A stretch of 64,000 bases of DNA, taken from Marinobacter sp. (GTDB lineage Bacteria > Pseudomonadota > Gammaproteobacteria > Pseudomonadales > Oleiphilaceae). Positions 47,612 to 57,118 of the stretch are shown in pieces. Where the stretch lies: the NCBI GenBank assembly GCA_018402255.1, contig JAGYIS010000008.1, positions 620,001-684,000 on the forward strand, in the 5' to 3' direction. A model generated the notes under the pieces. That model saw only the letters and a list, made by a program, of their open reading frames with translations. It had not been told where the DNA came from and did no database searches. Both the position numbers and the translations under genes were made by a program. Every line of letters starts with the position of its first letter. The first letter of the stretch is position 1.

Positions 47612-48271
47612 TCAGGCCCGGGCGTTCAGGCTGAAGGCGTAGCGCTGGGCATTGATGCTTTCAGGCTGGCCGGAGCCGGCTGAGCGCCGCAAATTGTCGT
47701 AGCGGTGGATAACGTCCTGCAGTCCGTTGAATTGCTGGTTTTCGCTGACCAGTGAATCCAGCAACGAGTTATTGACGCCATAGGCCTGGTTCAGTTTCAG
47801 CGCGTTGTCCATAAAGTGCAGGGTTGGCTCGGTCACGCTCAGGCGGCTGAAGGCTTCTCTGAAGCCGCGGTTGTTGTTCAGATCGTTCTCGATTTTTTCC
47901 CGCAGTTCTTCCGGTAATTTTCCATCGACCACGGCGTTGCCGCCCTCGCCCTTACCCACGCTGAGCGCCGTGGCCGGGTGCAAATTGTACTCGGCAAGTT
48001 TGTGCCGGAGTGTTTCCCTCACAAAAGACAGGTCTTGTGCCACGGTCTGCTTGTACTGACCCAGCGGCAGTTGCCGCGTTTTCAGGCTGCCGACATCTCC
48101 CTCTGGTTGCCCGGATGGCGTAAATCGGTCGTCGCCGGGGCTACCGGAGGCTTCCGGGAGTTTTGCTTTGGTGGGTTGGTTTGCGTTCTGATCCGCGGCC
48201 GGGGGCTGGCGATTGTCCATGGCTTGCTGAAAGCGAGTGCTGGCCTGTATCAGTGATGTCAGCAAAGACAT
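47612..48271 (-). CDS. Unrecognised 219-residue protein
   Basis: A soluble, polar protein with a good upstream site (AGGGGGA). The first 35% is low-complexity and rich in Pro, Gln, Gly and Asp. The rest is helical (LPLGQYKQTVAQDLSFVRET, KLPEELREKIENDLNNNRGF, LKLNQAYGVNNSLLDSLVSE). No signal peptide or membrane helix, and no family recognised. It is divergent from the chemoreceptor and may share regulation with motility genes, but nothing in the sequence proves that. Confidence 0.75.
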   Translation of the reverse strand: MSLLTSLIQASTRFQQAMDNRQPPAADQNANQPTKAKLPEASGSPGDDRFTPSGQPEGDVGSLKTRQLPLGQYKQTVAQDLSFVRETLRHKLAEYNLHPATALSVGKGEGGNAVVDGKLPEELREKIENDLNNNRGFREAFSRLSVTEPTLHFMDNALKLNQAYGVNNSLLDSLVSENQQFNGLQDVIHRYDNLRRSAGSGQPESINAQRYAFSLNARA

Positions 48272-48470
48272 GGTGTGTTCCCCCTGGGCGGAAAAGTTCT
48301 GCCGGATAGTGACAAAAAAAGAGTCTTACCAGTTACAAAGCAGGTTTCGGGCCAGATCGGTGGGTATGAGGAAAAGTCCCTCTGAAGTGATGAAATGTAA
48401 AATCTTGCAACGGTTGTCATTGGCAGGGCGGTGGACTGATCTGTGTCATTAAAAGATTGATCAATGTCTA

Positions 48471-48497
48471 TAAAGTTATGCGCCAGATTGCCGTCAT
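48471..48497 (+). promoter_or_regulatory. Predicted sigma-28 (FliA) promoter of the chemoreceptor
   Basis: TAAAGTTA, an 11-base spacer, then GCCGTCAT, against the flagellar sigma-28 consensus TAAAGTTT-N11-GCCGATAA. The spacing is exact and 13 of 16 positions match. It lies 40 bases before the ATG, a normal distance, and the gene is the right kind for this regulon. Confidence 0.72.
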
Positions 48498-48537
48498 ATT
48501 CTTGGTTGCATAGCTGCTCTTCCGTCGCCGGGGTACC

Positions 48538-50157
48538 ATGAAAAAACACTACTCGATTCGTTTCCTGCTGATGGCAGCTTTGGCTGTCGCGTTTTCTGTG
48601 ATTCTCGCGTTCACGGTTATCTACAGCGCCCAGTCCCAGCGGGCGCACCTGGAGGAGTACAGCCACAAATACGTGGATGGCCTCGCGAAATCCTATTTTG
48701 ACGGGCTGAACACCATGATGGTGACAGGCACCATCAATAACCGGGAAGTGCTGCGCGATCGGGCCCGGGCTTCTGAGGATGTGCTGGATATCCGGGTGGT
48801 GCGCAGTGATCAGCTGAACGCCATGTACGGCGCAGGCAATGCAGACGAGCAGCGGCGGCAACCTGAGGACTTGCGGGCACTGGGTGGCGAGCGTATCGAG
48901 CAGTATTCGGAGAATGATCAGGGCCGGGTCTACACGCTTATCGAACCGGTAATTGCTCAGTCCGACTACCAGGGCGTCAATTGCCTGGGTTGTCACCAGG
49001 CTCAGGAAGGCGACGTGCTTGGCGCCATCCGCGTTGATTATTCCCTGGCTCAGAGTGATTCCCGACTTCAACAGCAACTGCTGGTCGGTGGTGGTGTTCA
49101 GGTGGTGATCTTTGTCGTCATTTTCTTCCTGACCGCCTTGGCGCTTGGCAAGCTGGTGTTCTCCCGGTTGCGTCGCCTGCACGATCGCATGGATGAGATT
49201 TCCCGTAATTCCGACTTGTCGATTGAGCTGGACGTCTCCCGTAATGACGAAATTGGCTCATTGTCCCGGGCGTTCAACCGCATGGTGTCGAAGATCAGGG
49301 ACAGCATGCACACGGTCATGGATAATGCCGCCCAGGTGGAGCAGGCGGCCCGCGCGATCGCCAGCAAGGCTGAAACCACAGAGCGCGAAGTGCTGGCCCA
49401 GCGGGATAACACCGACCAGGTGGCCAGTGCCACCACCGAAATGGCCGCCTCGGCGGTTCAGGTTCGGGAAAATGCCGTCACCACGGCCCGCAAATCGGCG
49501 GACACTGCCAAGGCGGCGGAAACGGGTGAGCAGCTGGCGCACAACGCGGTGCAGGGCATTGAGTTGTTGAATTCCGAGGTGCAGAACGGTGCACAACGTA
49601 TCGAGCAACTGGATCAGCGCACCACCGAAATGGCGAAGCGTCTGGAGTTGATTTCTGAAATCGCCGATCAGACCAACCTGCTGGCGCTGAACGCAGCCAT
49701 CGAAGCTGCCCGGGCTGGTGAGCAGGGGCGCGGGTTTTCAGTGGTGGCCGATGAGGTGAGGGCGCTTGCTTCCCGCACCCAGGTGTCGACGGAAGAAATC
49801 CGCCAAACCATTGCCGGGCTCAAGAATGAGGTGGTGGAGTGCGTGGGCACCATGCGCCATGCCTCTGAAATGGCCCAGCATCAGGTGGACGCCATTCTCA
49901 AGGTAGAAACTGAACTGCAGACCATTGCCACCGCAGTGCGAGAGATTACCGGTCTGAACGAAGAGATGGAAAGCGCGGCGAACGAGCAAAGCGATGTGTC
50001 AGAGTCTATCAATCACAACGTCATTGAGATCAGCCGATCGGCGGAGCAAACCTCCAGCGATGCCCAGGAAACGGCCCGGATCGCGGGGGACCTTTTGGCC
50101 ATGGCGGAAACGCTGCGCAAGACCATCGAGCAATTCCGATTGTCTCAACGCGGCTGA
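48538..50157 (+). CDS. Methyl-accepting chemotaxis protein with a periplasmic c-type haem motif
   Basis: A 539-residue chemoreceptor. Helix 1 spans about residues 8-30; the periplasmic domain (31-180) contains NCLGCHQAQ, a CxxCH haem-attachment site at Cys149, Cys152, His153; helix 2 spans about 183-207. HAMP and a signalling domain follow, with the hairpin tip [20 protein letters not shown]. The haem domain resembles the Tll0287-like/DUF3365 type from memory. A covalent haem facing the periplasm suggests sensing of redox state, oxygen or NO. It lacks a C-terminal CheR-docking pentapeptide. Sigma-28 promoter upstream. Confidence 0.93.
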   Translation: MKKHYSIRFLLMAALAVAFSVILAFTVIYSAQSQRAHLEEYSHKYVDGLAKSYFDGLNTMMVTGTINNREVLRDRARASEDVLDIRVVRSDQLNAMYGAGNADEQRRQPEDLRALGGERIEQYSENDQGRVYTLIEPVIAQSDYQGVNCLGCHQAQEGDVLGAIRVDYSLAQSDSRLQQQLLVGGGVQVVIFVVIFFLTALALGKLVFSRLRRLHDRMDEISRNSDLSIELDVSRNDEIGSLSRAFNRMVSKIRDSMHTVMDNAAQVEQAARAIASKAETTEREVLAQRDNTDQVASATTEMAASAVQVRENAVTTARKSADTAKAAETGEQLAHNAVQGIELLNSEVQNGAQRIEQLDQRTTEMAKRLELISEIADQTNLLALNAAIEAARAGEQGRGFSVVADEVRALASRTQVSTEEIRQTIAGLKNEVVECVGTMRHASEMAQHQVDAILKVETELQTIATAVREITGLNEEMESAANEQSDVSESINHNVIEISRSAEQTSSDAQETARIAGDLLAMAETLRKTIEQFRLSQRG

Positions 50158-50173
50158 AGGCCGAGCCGTTGCA

Positions 50174-50192
50174 ACCGGGGCTTAGCCCCGGT
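50174..50192. terminator. GC-rich hairpin shared by convergent genes
   Basis: The perfect stem ACCGGGGC / GCCCCGGT has the loop TTA, which is itself the stop codon of the minus-strand hydrolase. There is no long T-run. It probably blocks read-through or protects both message ends. Confidence 0.5.
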
Positions 50193-50829
50193 GATCAGAC
50201 ACGAACGGATTGGTGGCCTTTTCCTGCCCGAAGGTAGACATGGGCCCGTGGCCACAGATGAAGCTGACGTCGTCTCCGAGCGGGAACAGCTTTTCGCGGA
50301 TGGAGTGGATCAACGTAGCGTGGTCGCCTTTCGGAAAGTCTGTGCGACCGATGGAACCGTTGAACAACACATCGCCTACCTGCGCCAGCTTTGACTCCCG
50401 GTGGAAAAACACCACGTGGCCCGGGGTGTGACCGGGGCAATGCAGTACTTCCAGAGTCTGATTGCCAACGGTCACCGTGTCGCCATCTTCCAGCCAGCGG
50501 TCGGGTGCGAAGATTTCCGGCGTCGGGAAGCCAAACATCTGCGCCTGCATGGGCAACCCCTGAATCCAGAAGTTATCCTCTTTGTGCGGCCCTTCAATGG
50601 GAATGCCTGCCGTCCGGGCCAGCTCGGCGGTGCCGCCAACGTGGTCAAGGTGGGCGTGGGTCAGCAGAATCTTCTCAACCGTGACGCCCTCGGCCGCAAT
50701 CGCCGAACGAATTCGGTCAAGATCACCGCCGGGGTCAATCACCGCGGCCTTTTGGGTATCTTCACACCAGATCAGGGTGCAGTTCTGTTCGAAGGGGGTG
50801 ACCGGTACAATGCGGTATTTCAGGGACAT
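50182..50829 (-). CDS. Metallo-beta-lactamase-fold hydrolase (YcbL/glyoxalase II-like)
   Basis: A 215-residue hydrolase. The metal motif is THAHLDH (His58, His60, Asp62, His63), with further ligands in [28 protein letters not shown] and ICGHG. It resembles YcbL-type small glyoxalase II enzymes, which lack the C-terminal glutathione-binding domain, so S-lactoylglutathione or another thioester is a plausible substrate. It sits convergent to the chemoreceptor and divergent to the Mks operon. Confidence 0.9.
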   Translation of the reverse strand: MSLKYRIVPVTPFEQNCTLIWCEDTQKAAVIDPGGDLDRIRSAIAAEGVTVEKILLTHAHLDHVGGTAELARTAGIPIEGPHKEDNFWIQGLPMQAQMFGFPTPEIFAPDRWLEDGDTVTVGNQTLEVLHCPGHTPGHVVFFHRESKLAQVGDVLFNGSIGRTDFPKGDHATLIHSIREKLFPLGDDVSFICGHGPMSTFGQEKATNPFVSDHRG

Positions 50830-50902
50830 ATTCGGCCTCGGGTAGAAAATTTTGCGTTATGGTAATGGTAATTGGCCCGGCACTCGAGTTTTCAAGCTGG
50901 TG

Positions 50903-51025
50903 ATGTGTGCAGAACGGTTTACAAACGCCGTCGCACTGGCGGAAGATCTTGGTTTTGTGCCGCTGGCGCAGGCCTTCCGGGCCACTGGAAAATTCATGGA
51001 GCAGGAGATGATTCTGGATGAGTGA
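50903..51025 (+). CDS. Possible 40-residue leader protein coupled to the SMC gene
   Basis: ATG 50903 opens 40 codons beginning MCAERFTNAVALAEDLGFVP and ending in MEQEMILDE. The stop overlaps the next start by eight bases (ATGAGTGA), the same overlap size seen between the following genes of the operon. Codon choice looks coding. There is no clear ribosome-binding site, and the frame is open upstream to a TAG near 50846, so the start is uncertain. It may be a small subunit, a leader, or chance. Confidence 0.35.
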   Translation: MCAERFTNAVALAEDLGFVPLAQAFRATGKFMEQEMILDE

Positions 51026-53960
51026 TGTACAGGCGAGCCCAAACGCCTTCACCTTTGGTATTCGCCGTCTGGTGTTGGTGGATTCTGCCGGCTTTTGCTA
51101 CGTGGAAATTCCGGTGGACAATCACGGCCTGATTCTGGGCCCGGGCAACCTGGGTAAATCCAGCCTGCTGAACTCCCTGCGCCTGTTTTTGCTGCCGGAG
51201 AACAACTTCAAGAACAGTCGCAAGAAATTCGCCTTCCGCAATGCCAGTGCCGGCAGCTTTTACACCAACGAGGAAAGCTACCAGCACTATTTCCCCAGCC
51301 AGTTCAGTTTTCTGATTGTGGAAGCCGAGAACCCCGCCGGCGTGCATTGCCAGATTCTTTATCGCGACAACGCCAGCCAGCTCAGTTACGGCCGCGCCTT
51401 TGTGCCGGCGAGCTATGACCAGCTACGGCCGTTGTTCTGGAACGGCGATGATGAAGATGGCATCGGCCAGGCCGTGCCGGAGTTGTCGTTCAGCCGGTTG
51501 TCGGAATCGTTAAAAAAGCTGTCCAGAGAGACGCGCTTCGTTAACGATCCCGCCAAGCTGAAAACCATGCTCTATAACAGTGAGTTGATGAACGCCGACG
51601 CCGTGCGCTATTCCGTGCTGCCGTTAGGTGAATCCGATGAGCGCCGGGTGCAGTCCCTGCGCACGTTGATTTTGCTGTTGTTTGAAATGAAAGCCGATGA
51701 TCAGGCCATGGCCAACGCGGTGGCCAGCATCATAGAGGCGGACAAGAAATTTGCCGACGACGCTTTTGACTTCAACATCGATGAATTCCTCAACCGCCAT
51801 GAGCAGCTGAAAGAACAGCAGGCGCAACTCAACCGGATCGAAAAAGAGCGGCCCAGGTTTGAAAAGCTCAATGGCGATTACCAGAAGTACCAGACTTTGC
51901 TGCGCAGTCAGCACGATTTTGCCGCGTTCCGTGATGGCCTGGCCAACGCTCTGCAGGAGGTTGCCCGGCAGCGGCGGGACGCGGTGGATGCGTATAACGA
52001 ACAGAACGATATCCTCAAGCATGTGGTGCAATCCCTGAAAAAGCTGGAGCAAGACACCAGCAGCCTGAACGGCGAAATCCGCGCCGCTGATCGCAACCTG
52101 AAGCGAGCGGAACAGGATCAGAAGAACGGTGAACTATTAACCGCTCAGTACGGCGACATGACGCTGCAGGAAATCGCCGACATTTTGCAGGAAGATCGCG
52201 AAGGCAAACAAAGCCACCTTAACGCCCTGAAAAGCGCTGCCCAGGCCGAGATCCGGCTGGCCCAGCTGGACAAGAATCGCCAGGACCTTGAGCGCAGACT
52301 GGCGGGGCTGGCGGAGCGGGAAAGCAAACAGCAATGGCAGCTGCAAAACCAGCTGGATGAATCGGTTGCGGCGCCGCTGCGAGCGCTCGACCCCCGTTTG
52401 ATGATGGCCAGCCCGGGCCAGACCCTGGATGGCGATAGCAAAGCCGCTATTACCGCCTTCGCCCGGCTGTTTACCCCCTCGTCGGCCGGCTTTGACTGGT
52501 TTGATATTGAATACGCCGGTCAGCCTGCCCGTCAGGAAGACTTCGCTGAGCTGCGCGGGCGCCTGCAGGGCGAGCTCAATGGCCTTGAGAAAGAGCGTGC
52601 TGAGCTGGTGGACACGGCTGACAAAGAGCAGGATCGCCCGCGCCTGATTGATCGCACCGAAAAGGAAGTGCGGGCCATTGAGAAAGAGCAGGATACCCTG
52701 GCCCGTTTTCCGGGCGCGGCCACCGTGCTGCGCGATGCCACCGAAGAAAAAGCGACGGCGGAAGAAGCCCTGGCCAAGCTGACAGGGCAGGCCCGCATTG
52801 AGCAGGAAAAAATGGATGCGGTTCAACAAAAAGTCGCAAAAGCGCGGGCTCACAAAGAGCGGGTAGAAGAGCGTGAAACAGAGCTGGCGCAGCTGGGGCG
52901 GAGCGTGGGCACCGTCGAGCACCGTTTCCAGCACCTGAAAGCCCTGACTTCTGAGCAACCGATGGCGGTTGATCAGATATCTGCTTCGGCCTTTGAAGAC
53001 CTCCAGAAACAACTGGACGAGATGGAGGACCTGCGCCGAAGCATACTCGACCACCTGCGCCAGTTTGTGTACCAGGGCGTGTACGAAGACACCGACGGTG
53101 AACTGCAAAAAGACAGCCCCGCGTCTTCAGTAATTCGTGACACCTTCAAGAACCTGGCAGATCTCTTTGCCGGCCTTGCTGAGCGTTGGCAGGTGCACCA
53201 TGAGCAGATCGAAATCCATAACGAAACCGTGGCCAGTTACCGCCAGGCGCTCACCTCCAATCACGAGTTCATCAGTCGGTTTGAGTCTCAGCTGAATCGG
53301 GAGCTGGACGGCGTCCAGATCAACGACCTGGTGGAAATCCGGGTGGATATCCACACCGATCCCAAGTTCCGCAATCTGGTTGAAGAAGCCACCAACATCG
53401 ATCCCTACGGAAACCAGCTGCAATCTGATGCTTTTTACGATCGGTTACGGGTGTTTGTGGCGGATTTCTTCGGCGATCAGGGCGGCAGCAATCGCCTGAC
53501 CATGGACAAGGTGATCACCGGCATCTCATATCGTACCCGCAAAGAAGGTGCCGCCAGCCTGGATAAGAAAGGCCAGTCTACCTCCACCACCGCGCTGATC
53601 AACCTGGAACTGGTCTATCGGTTGCTCAACCGGGTGCTTTACCCGGGTATTCAGTTGTCGTTCCCGATGGTGCTGGACGAGCTGGCCAGCGTGGATGTCA
53701 GCCAGATGCCGTCGTTGCTGCAGCGTTTGCGCAAGCAGGGCTTTAACCTGTTTTCTGCGGCCACCCACAGCGCCAGTGCCGAGGTTATCTACCTGATTGG
53801 CCGCCATCTGGAAGTCGGGCAAATGCGCACAGCGCGGCCCTACAGCCCCCAGCGCACCCTGGTGTTCTGGGGTGGCGCGGAAGGCTTTACCGGCGGCGAA
53901 CACTTGAGCCATTGGGCCGATCACACCCAGAACAGCCTGCTGGAGCTGGCGGATGAGTAA
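51018..53960 (+). CDS. mksB: MukB/MksB-like SMC ATPase of an Mks-type condensin
   Basis: A 980-residue SMC-like protein. The N-terminal head has Walker A GPGNLGKSSL (residues 41-50). Two long coiled-coil arms (about 255-420 and 540-760) flank a hinge-like segment near 440-530. The C-terminal head has the signature-like QSTSTTALINLELVY near 853 and Walker B FPMVLDELASVD near 884-892. The Asn/Leu in the P-loop and the lack of LSGGE are unlike SMC or MukB and mark a divergent branch of the MksB/JetC clade. Kleisin- and MukE-like genes follow with 8-base overlaps. It may organise DNA or act in plasmid defence. Confidence 0.82.
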   Translation: MSDVQASPNAFTFGIRRLVLVDSAGFCYVEIPVDNHGLILGPGNLGKSSLLNSLRLFLLPENNFKNSRKKFAFRNASAGSFYTNEESYQHYFPSQFSFLIVEAENPAGVHCQILYRDNASQLSYGRAFVPASYDQLRPLFWNGDDEDGIGQAVPELSFSRLSESLKKLSRETRFVNDPAKLKTMLYNSELMNADAVRYSVLPLGESDERRVQSLRTLILLLFEMKADDQAMANAVASIIEADKKFADDAFDFNIDEFLNRHEQLKEQQAQLNRIEKERPRFEKLNGDYQKYQTLLRSQHDFAAFRDGLANALQEVARQRRDAVDAYNEQNDILKHVVQSLKKLEQDTSSLNGEIRAADRNLKRAEQDQKNGELLTAQYGDMTLQEIADILQEDREGKQSHLNALKSAAQAEIRLAQLDKNRQDLERRLAGLAERESKQQWQLQNQLDESVAAPLRALDPRLMMASPGQTLDGDSKAAITAFARLFTPSSAGFDWFDIEYAGQPARQEDFAELRGRLQGELNGLEKERAELVDTADKEQDRPRLIDRTEKEVRAIEKEQDTLARFPGAATVLRDATEEKATAEEALAKLTGQARIEQEKMDAVQQKVAKARAHKERVEERETELAQLGRSVGTVEHRFQHLKALTSEQPMAVDQISASAFEDLQKQLDEMEDLRRSILDHLRQFVYQGVYEDTDGELQKDSPASSVIRDTFKNLADLFAGLAERWQVHHEQIEIHNETVASYRQALTSNHEFISRFESQLNRELDGVQINDLVEIRVDIHTDPKFRNLVEEATNIDPYGNQLQSDAFYDRLRVFVADFFGDQGGSNRLTMDKVITGISYRTRKEGAASLDKKGQSTSTTALINLELVYRLLNRVLYPGIQLSFPMVLDELASVDVSQMPSLLQRLRKQGFNLFSAATHSASAEVIYLIGRHLEVGQMRTARPYSPQRTLVFWGGAEGFTGGEHLSHWADHTQNSLLELADE

Positions 53961-55377
53961 GCGCTTCAGCACGCTCGACACCACGCGCCTGCTGTTCGAA
54001 CACCCGAAAATTCTGTTCCGGTTGATCGAACGCATGGACCGGAACGAGGCTCGTTACGTTCGTGAAAGTGATCTGGTGGCGGAAGTGATGGACTACACCC
54101 GGGCCCTCGGTAACGCCGACCGGGATCGCGTGCGTCTGGCCATGAACACCGACAACCTGTTCCGCAGCGGTTTGGTGATCGACATTATCAAAGCCGAGGG
54201 CGAACGCAGGTTGGTGCTGCAGGATGCTCTGATTAACCTGATGCGCGCTTGTAATGCGTCGCTCTATCAGGAGCTTACCGACGCCCGATTGCGGGGCCAC
54301 CTGGTTACCCTGCGCGACGTGCGCAATCGGCTGGAGCTGAGCACCTTCAGCGAGGCCGATCCGGATTTTACCGAGCTGCGGGATGACCTGAATGAACGGG
54401 TCAGTCAACTGATCGGTCTGCTGCGCCAGAACGTGCTGCGCATGCAGACGATCAGTGCGCAGCTGGCGGAATTGTCGGGCGATGCCAGCCGGGCGCCGGA
54501 AAAGTATCTGGAGTTCCGTCATAACCTGTTTGAGCAAATCGTTACCCTGTATGACCGCCACATCAAACCGACCCTGGTGTTCCTGAATCCGGACACCCGC
54601 CTGCCAGATGGCAGCAACCTGTTTGAAACTCTGGAGGCGATGGTGCGCTTATTGGAAAACAATGGCGACCATAACCTGGCTGACCAACTGTTCCGCTCGG
54701 CCCTTAGCCTGAATGCTTTGTACAAGCCGATTCAGGCCGTGGCGCAAGAGGTGGAACACTTTCTGCGAAAAACCCGCCGGGGCATGGTGCAATACAATGC
54801 CATGGAGCATTTCTACAGCAAACTGCGGGAACTCAAAGGCGAAACCGAAACCCTGAGCCTGCGCCGCAAGTGGCTGGAAGGCGGCGACTTTGCCCGCAGT
54901 ACTGGCTTTCTGGTGGGCCTGCGGGGCCAGCAGCGGCCCAAGCATTACGCCTTCGGTGCGTCGGCCAGCTACTATCAGCTGTTGTTCAGCGAGCTGGATC
55001 TGCGCCTGGCCGATCTGCGCCGCAAAGATCAGGTGCCGGCCCTGCAAGAAGTGGCGGGTGCCGGCCGCAACACCCGAATCGACGTGCAGCGCATTAACCA
55101 GCTTTATCAGTGGCTGGAAACCCTGGAACTTCGGCCCACAGCTGATCTGGTGCGGGAACTCCATGGCCGGCTGGAAGGCTTTATCCCCGGTTACCGCTTT
55201 CCGGACCTGTTGGCCGCCCTCAATCGATTGGTGAACACGCCGCCGGAGGGATTTCAGGTGATCACCACCAACCGCTTCCGCACCCTTGAAGCCGATCAGA
55301 CAGCCGATACCAGCGCCGAGCAGTTTGTGTACCGGAAACGTCGACTGGAAACCGAGACAGAGACACAGCATGACTGA
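53953..55377 (+). CDS. mksF: Kleisin-like subunit MksF of the Mks-type condensin
   Basis: A 474-residue helical protein of the size of MksF/JetA. The N-terminal winged-helix-like part (RLLFEHPKILFRLIERMDRN, LVAEVMDYTRAL) is followed by a central helical bundle and a C-terminal part rich in basic residues, ending RKRRLETETETQHD. Kleisins bridge the SMC heads. It overlaps the SMC gene by 8 bases and the next gene by 8 bases. The assignment rests on size, helical content and operon position more than on a clear motif. Confidence 0.72.
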   Translation: MSKRFSTLDTTRLLFEHPKILFRLIERMDRNEARYVRESDLVAEVMDYTRALGNADRDRVRLAMNTDNLFRSGLVIDIIKAEGERRLVLQDALINLMRACNASLYQELTDARLRGHLVTLRDVRNRLELSTFSEADPDFTELRDDLNERVSQLIGLLRQNVLRMQTISAQLAELSGDASRAPEKYLEFRHNLFEQIVTLYDRHIKPTLVFLNPDTRLPDGSNLFETLEAMVRLLENNGDHNLADQLFRSALSLNALYKPIQAVAQEVEHFLRKTRRGMVQYNAMEHFYSKLRELKGETETLSLRRKWLEGGDFARSTGFLVGLRGQQRPKHYAFGASASYYQLLFSELDLRLADLRRKDQVPALQEVAGAGRNTRIDVQRINQLYQWLETLELRPTADLVRELHGRLEGFIPGYRFPDLLAALNRLVNTPPEGFQVITTNRFRTLEADQTADTSAEQFVYRKRRLETETETQHD

Positions 55378-55975
55378 ACAGACCCTCACGCCCGCTGATC
55401 AAACGAGCAGCCAATTCGACAACATACTGCCGGCCCAGAGTGCTGCCATTTACCGGGAGTTTCAGGCGGGGCGGGTGATTGTCCGCGACCTGTGGGACGC
55501 CAACCGCTCAGAGTTGATGGCCAACCCTCTGTATAACCTGCTCTATAACCACTTGTCTCACTTCCGGACCTTCTATGAGCATCTGGGCAGTGAGCTGGTG
55601 TTCAACGAGAACGGCGCTTTCTTTTTTCTGAAAGAGAGCAGTGACGACGAAAGCGAAGAACACGACGAAAACGCCTTCCGGGTGCAGGTGATCCTGCTGC
55701 TGATTGGCCGTTATTTTGCCCGCAGCGGCCGTGATCTGGACTATCTTGGCCGGCCAGACGCCGGTTTGAACGAGCAAGATTTGGCGGCGATGACCGCCGA
55801 TGAGGAGTATCAGGACATCCTCCGGGCTGCCCGGTTCGAGAAAGGCCTGGCCGAAGCTCTGGATTATCTGGATAAGCGCAACCTGATGTTCCGGGCTGGC
55901 GCCGGGCACTACTTTCTCAGCACCGCCGGCATGTATTTTCTGGAACAGTTGGTGCAGGAGTACGAGCAGGCCTGA
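55370..55975 (+). CDS. mksE: MukE-like subunit MksE of the Mks-type condensin
   Basis: A 201-residue protein of MksE/JetB size, with winged-helix-like segments (SAAIYREFQAGRVIVRDLWD, YNLLYNHLSHFRTFYEHLG, VQVILLLIGRYFARSGRD, ALDYLDKRNLMF) and an acidic insert DDESEEHDE. The start is ATG 55370, overlapping mksF in ATGACTGA. MukE-type proteins bind the kleisin and adjust DNA loading. Gene order here is B-F-E, unlike the F-E-B order I know from most Mks and Wadjet loci. Confidence 0.72.
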   Translation: MTEQTLTPADQTSSQFDNILPAQSAAIYREFQAGRVIVRDLWDANRSELMANPLYNLLYNHLSHFRTFYEHLGSELVFNENGAFFFLKESSDDESEEHDENAFRVQVILLLIGRYFARSGRDLDYLGRPDAGLNEQDLAAMTADEEYQDILRAARFEKGLAEALDYLDKRNLMFRAGAGHYFLSTAGMYFLEQLVQEYEQA

Positions 55976-56019
55976 GTGAGCCCGTGTAGACTCAAGTTTT
56001 CACGCTGCAGGAGCGCTCC

Positions 56020-57055
56020 ATGGCAGAGCCCGCGCTGTTCAGAACCCACCGCCGCCGGAGCGTGCTCTGGCTGGCGGCTATTGCCCTGATGGTGGCGGTG
56101 CTGGTGGCAGTGCGACTCGCAGCCGCAGCCGGTGGAAGAGCGACTGGTACGCCTGCATGCCCAGGAAGTGTTCGGAACCCGCTCGGATTTGCTGGCCGAA
56201 CCGCTGCCGGTGCAGGCGCTGCTGCTGGACTATCGAGACGATGTTCTGCTGTTGCTGAAAGCTCAGGCGGCGCTGCAGGTGTTCCCGGAACATACCCGCC
56301 TGCTGATGGAGCTGTTTGGTGAGGAAGCGGAGTTTCACGAGGCGCTGCGAGCTCACGGCGAATATCTGATCCCACCGGTGATGCACTTCTACCAGAACCC
56401 GGTCGGATCAATCGAGATGATGAACCGGGTGGCGGGCACCCGCCAGACCCTTAGCCCGGAAGAGCGCGCCTGGTATGCCATCAACTTTGCCAACAAAGAA
56501 GGCCATGACTTTACCGGGCAGTTTCTGGTGGGGCCGGATGGCAGCATTGAATGGATCTGGACCGAACGCGTCACCGAGGGCCTCACCCAGTTCTTTACCA
56601 GCGGTATCCGCACCCTGGAATCCCGTTACCGCACCGACCAGCCGATCCGCGCTCGCGATCTAGGCTGGGCCGCCGTGGATGCCATCGTCATCGGCAGTGC
56701 CGTGAAATTTCTGAAAGCGGGCCGGGCGGCGGCAACCACCGCGCGGGCGTCGACCGTTACCGCGCGCTCAGCCGCCTATACCTCCCGCCTGGCCCGGGCC
56801 GGGCGCATGGCCTCGGTGATGGTCAGTCATGCCCGTTGGCCAGCGGTGGCCGCACTGGCCTATGTCGCCGTTCGGCACCCCGTAGTGTTAAACGATCTGT
56901 TCGCCGGAGCGGCCAACGTACTGGGCATTCCGCCCTGGATGATACAGGTACCGGGCTGGTTCCTTATTCTGCTGCCTTTTTTGCTGCTGTTGCGCTGGAT
57001 GACCCGTGTTTGCCTGTGGTTTATCCCCTCCAGGCGTTCCCGCGTTTTGCCGTAA
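56020..57055 (+). pseudogene. Membrane protein at the end of the Mks operon, interrupted by a +1 frameshift near 56119
   Basis: The first frame from ATG 56020 (AGGAG upstream) gives a cytoplasmic RTHRRR segment and one helix (SVLWLAAIALMVAVLVAV). Near 56119 (CTCGCAG) the frame shifts, and PQPVEERLVRLHAQEVFGTR continues for about 300 residues. These include a soluble domain (to about 190), a basic amphipathic stretch, and two C-terminal helices (VAALAYVAVRHPVVL and WFLILLPFLLLLRWM). Corrected length about 344. No family is recognised. It starts 44 bases after mksE, so it may work with the condensin, perhaps as a membrane anchor. Confidence 0.65.
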
Positions 57056-57061
57056 CACCCC

Positions 57062-57114
57062 GGGGTCAGACCCAAAGACATTTGATGAGGCGAAATGTCC
57101 GCGGGTCTGACCCC
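57062..57114. repeat. Palindromic GGGGTCAGACCC element between convergent genes (copy 2)
   Basis: The same outer arms as the element at 14136-14191 (GGGGTCAGACCC and GGGTCTGACCCC), here with the inner arms GACATTT / AAATGTC. It fills almost the whole 63-base gap between the convergent membrane-protein and methyltransferase-like genes. The interior differs from copy 1, so the arms are what is conserved. Confidence 0.8.
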
Positions 57115-57118
57115 AAAG

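Noticed and set aside
50182..57055. A JetD/MksG nuclease to complete a Wadjet system
   Set aside because: The flanking genes are a metallo-beta-lactamase-fold hydrolase and an unknown membrane protein; neither has the Toprim-type motifs expected.
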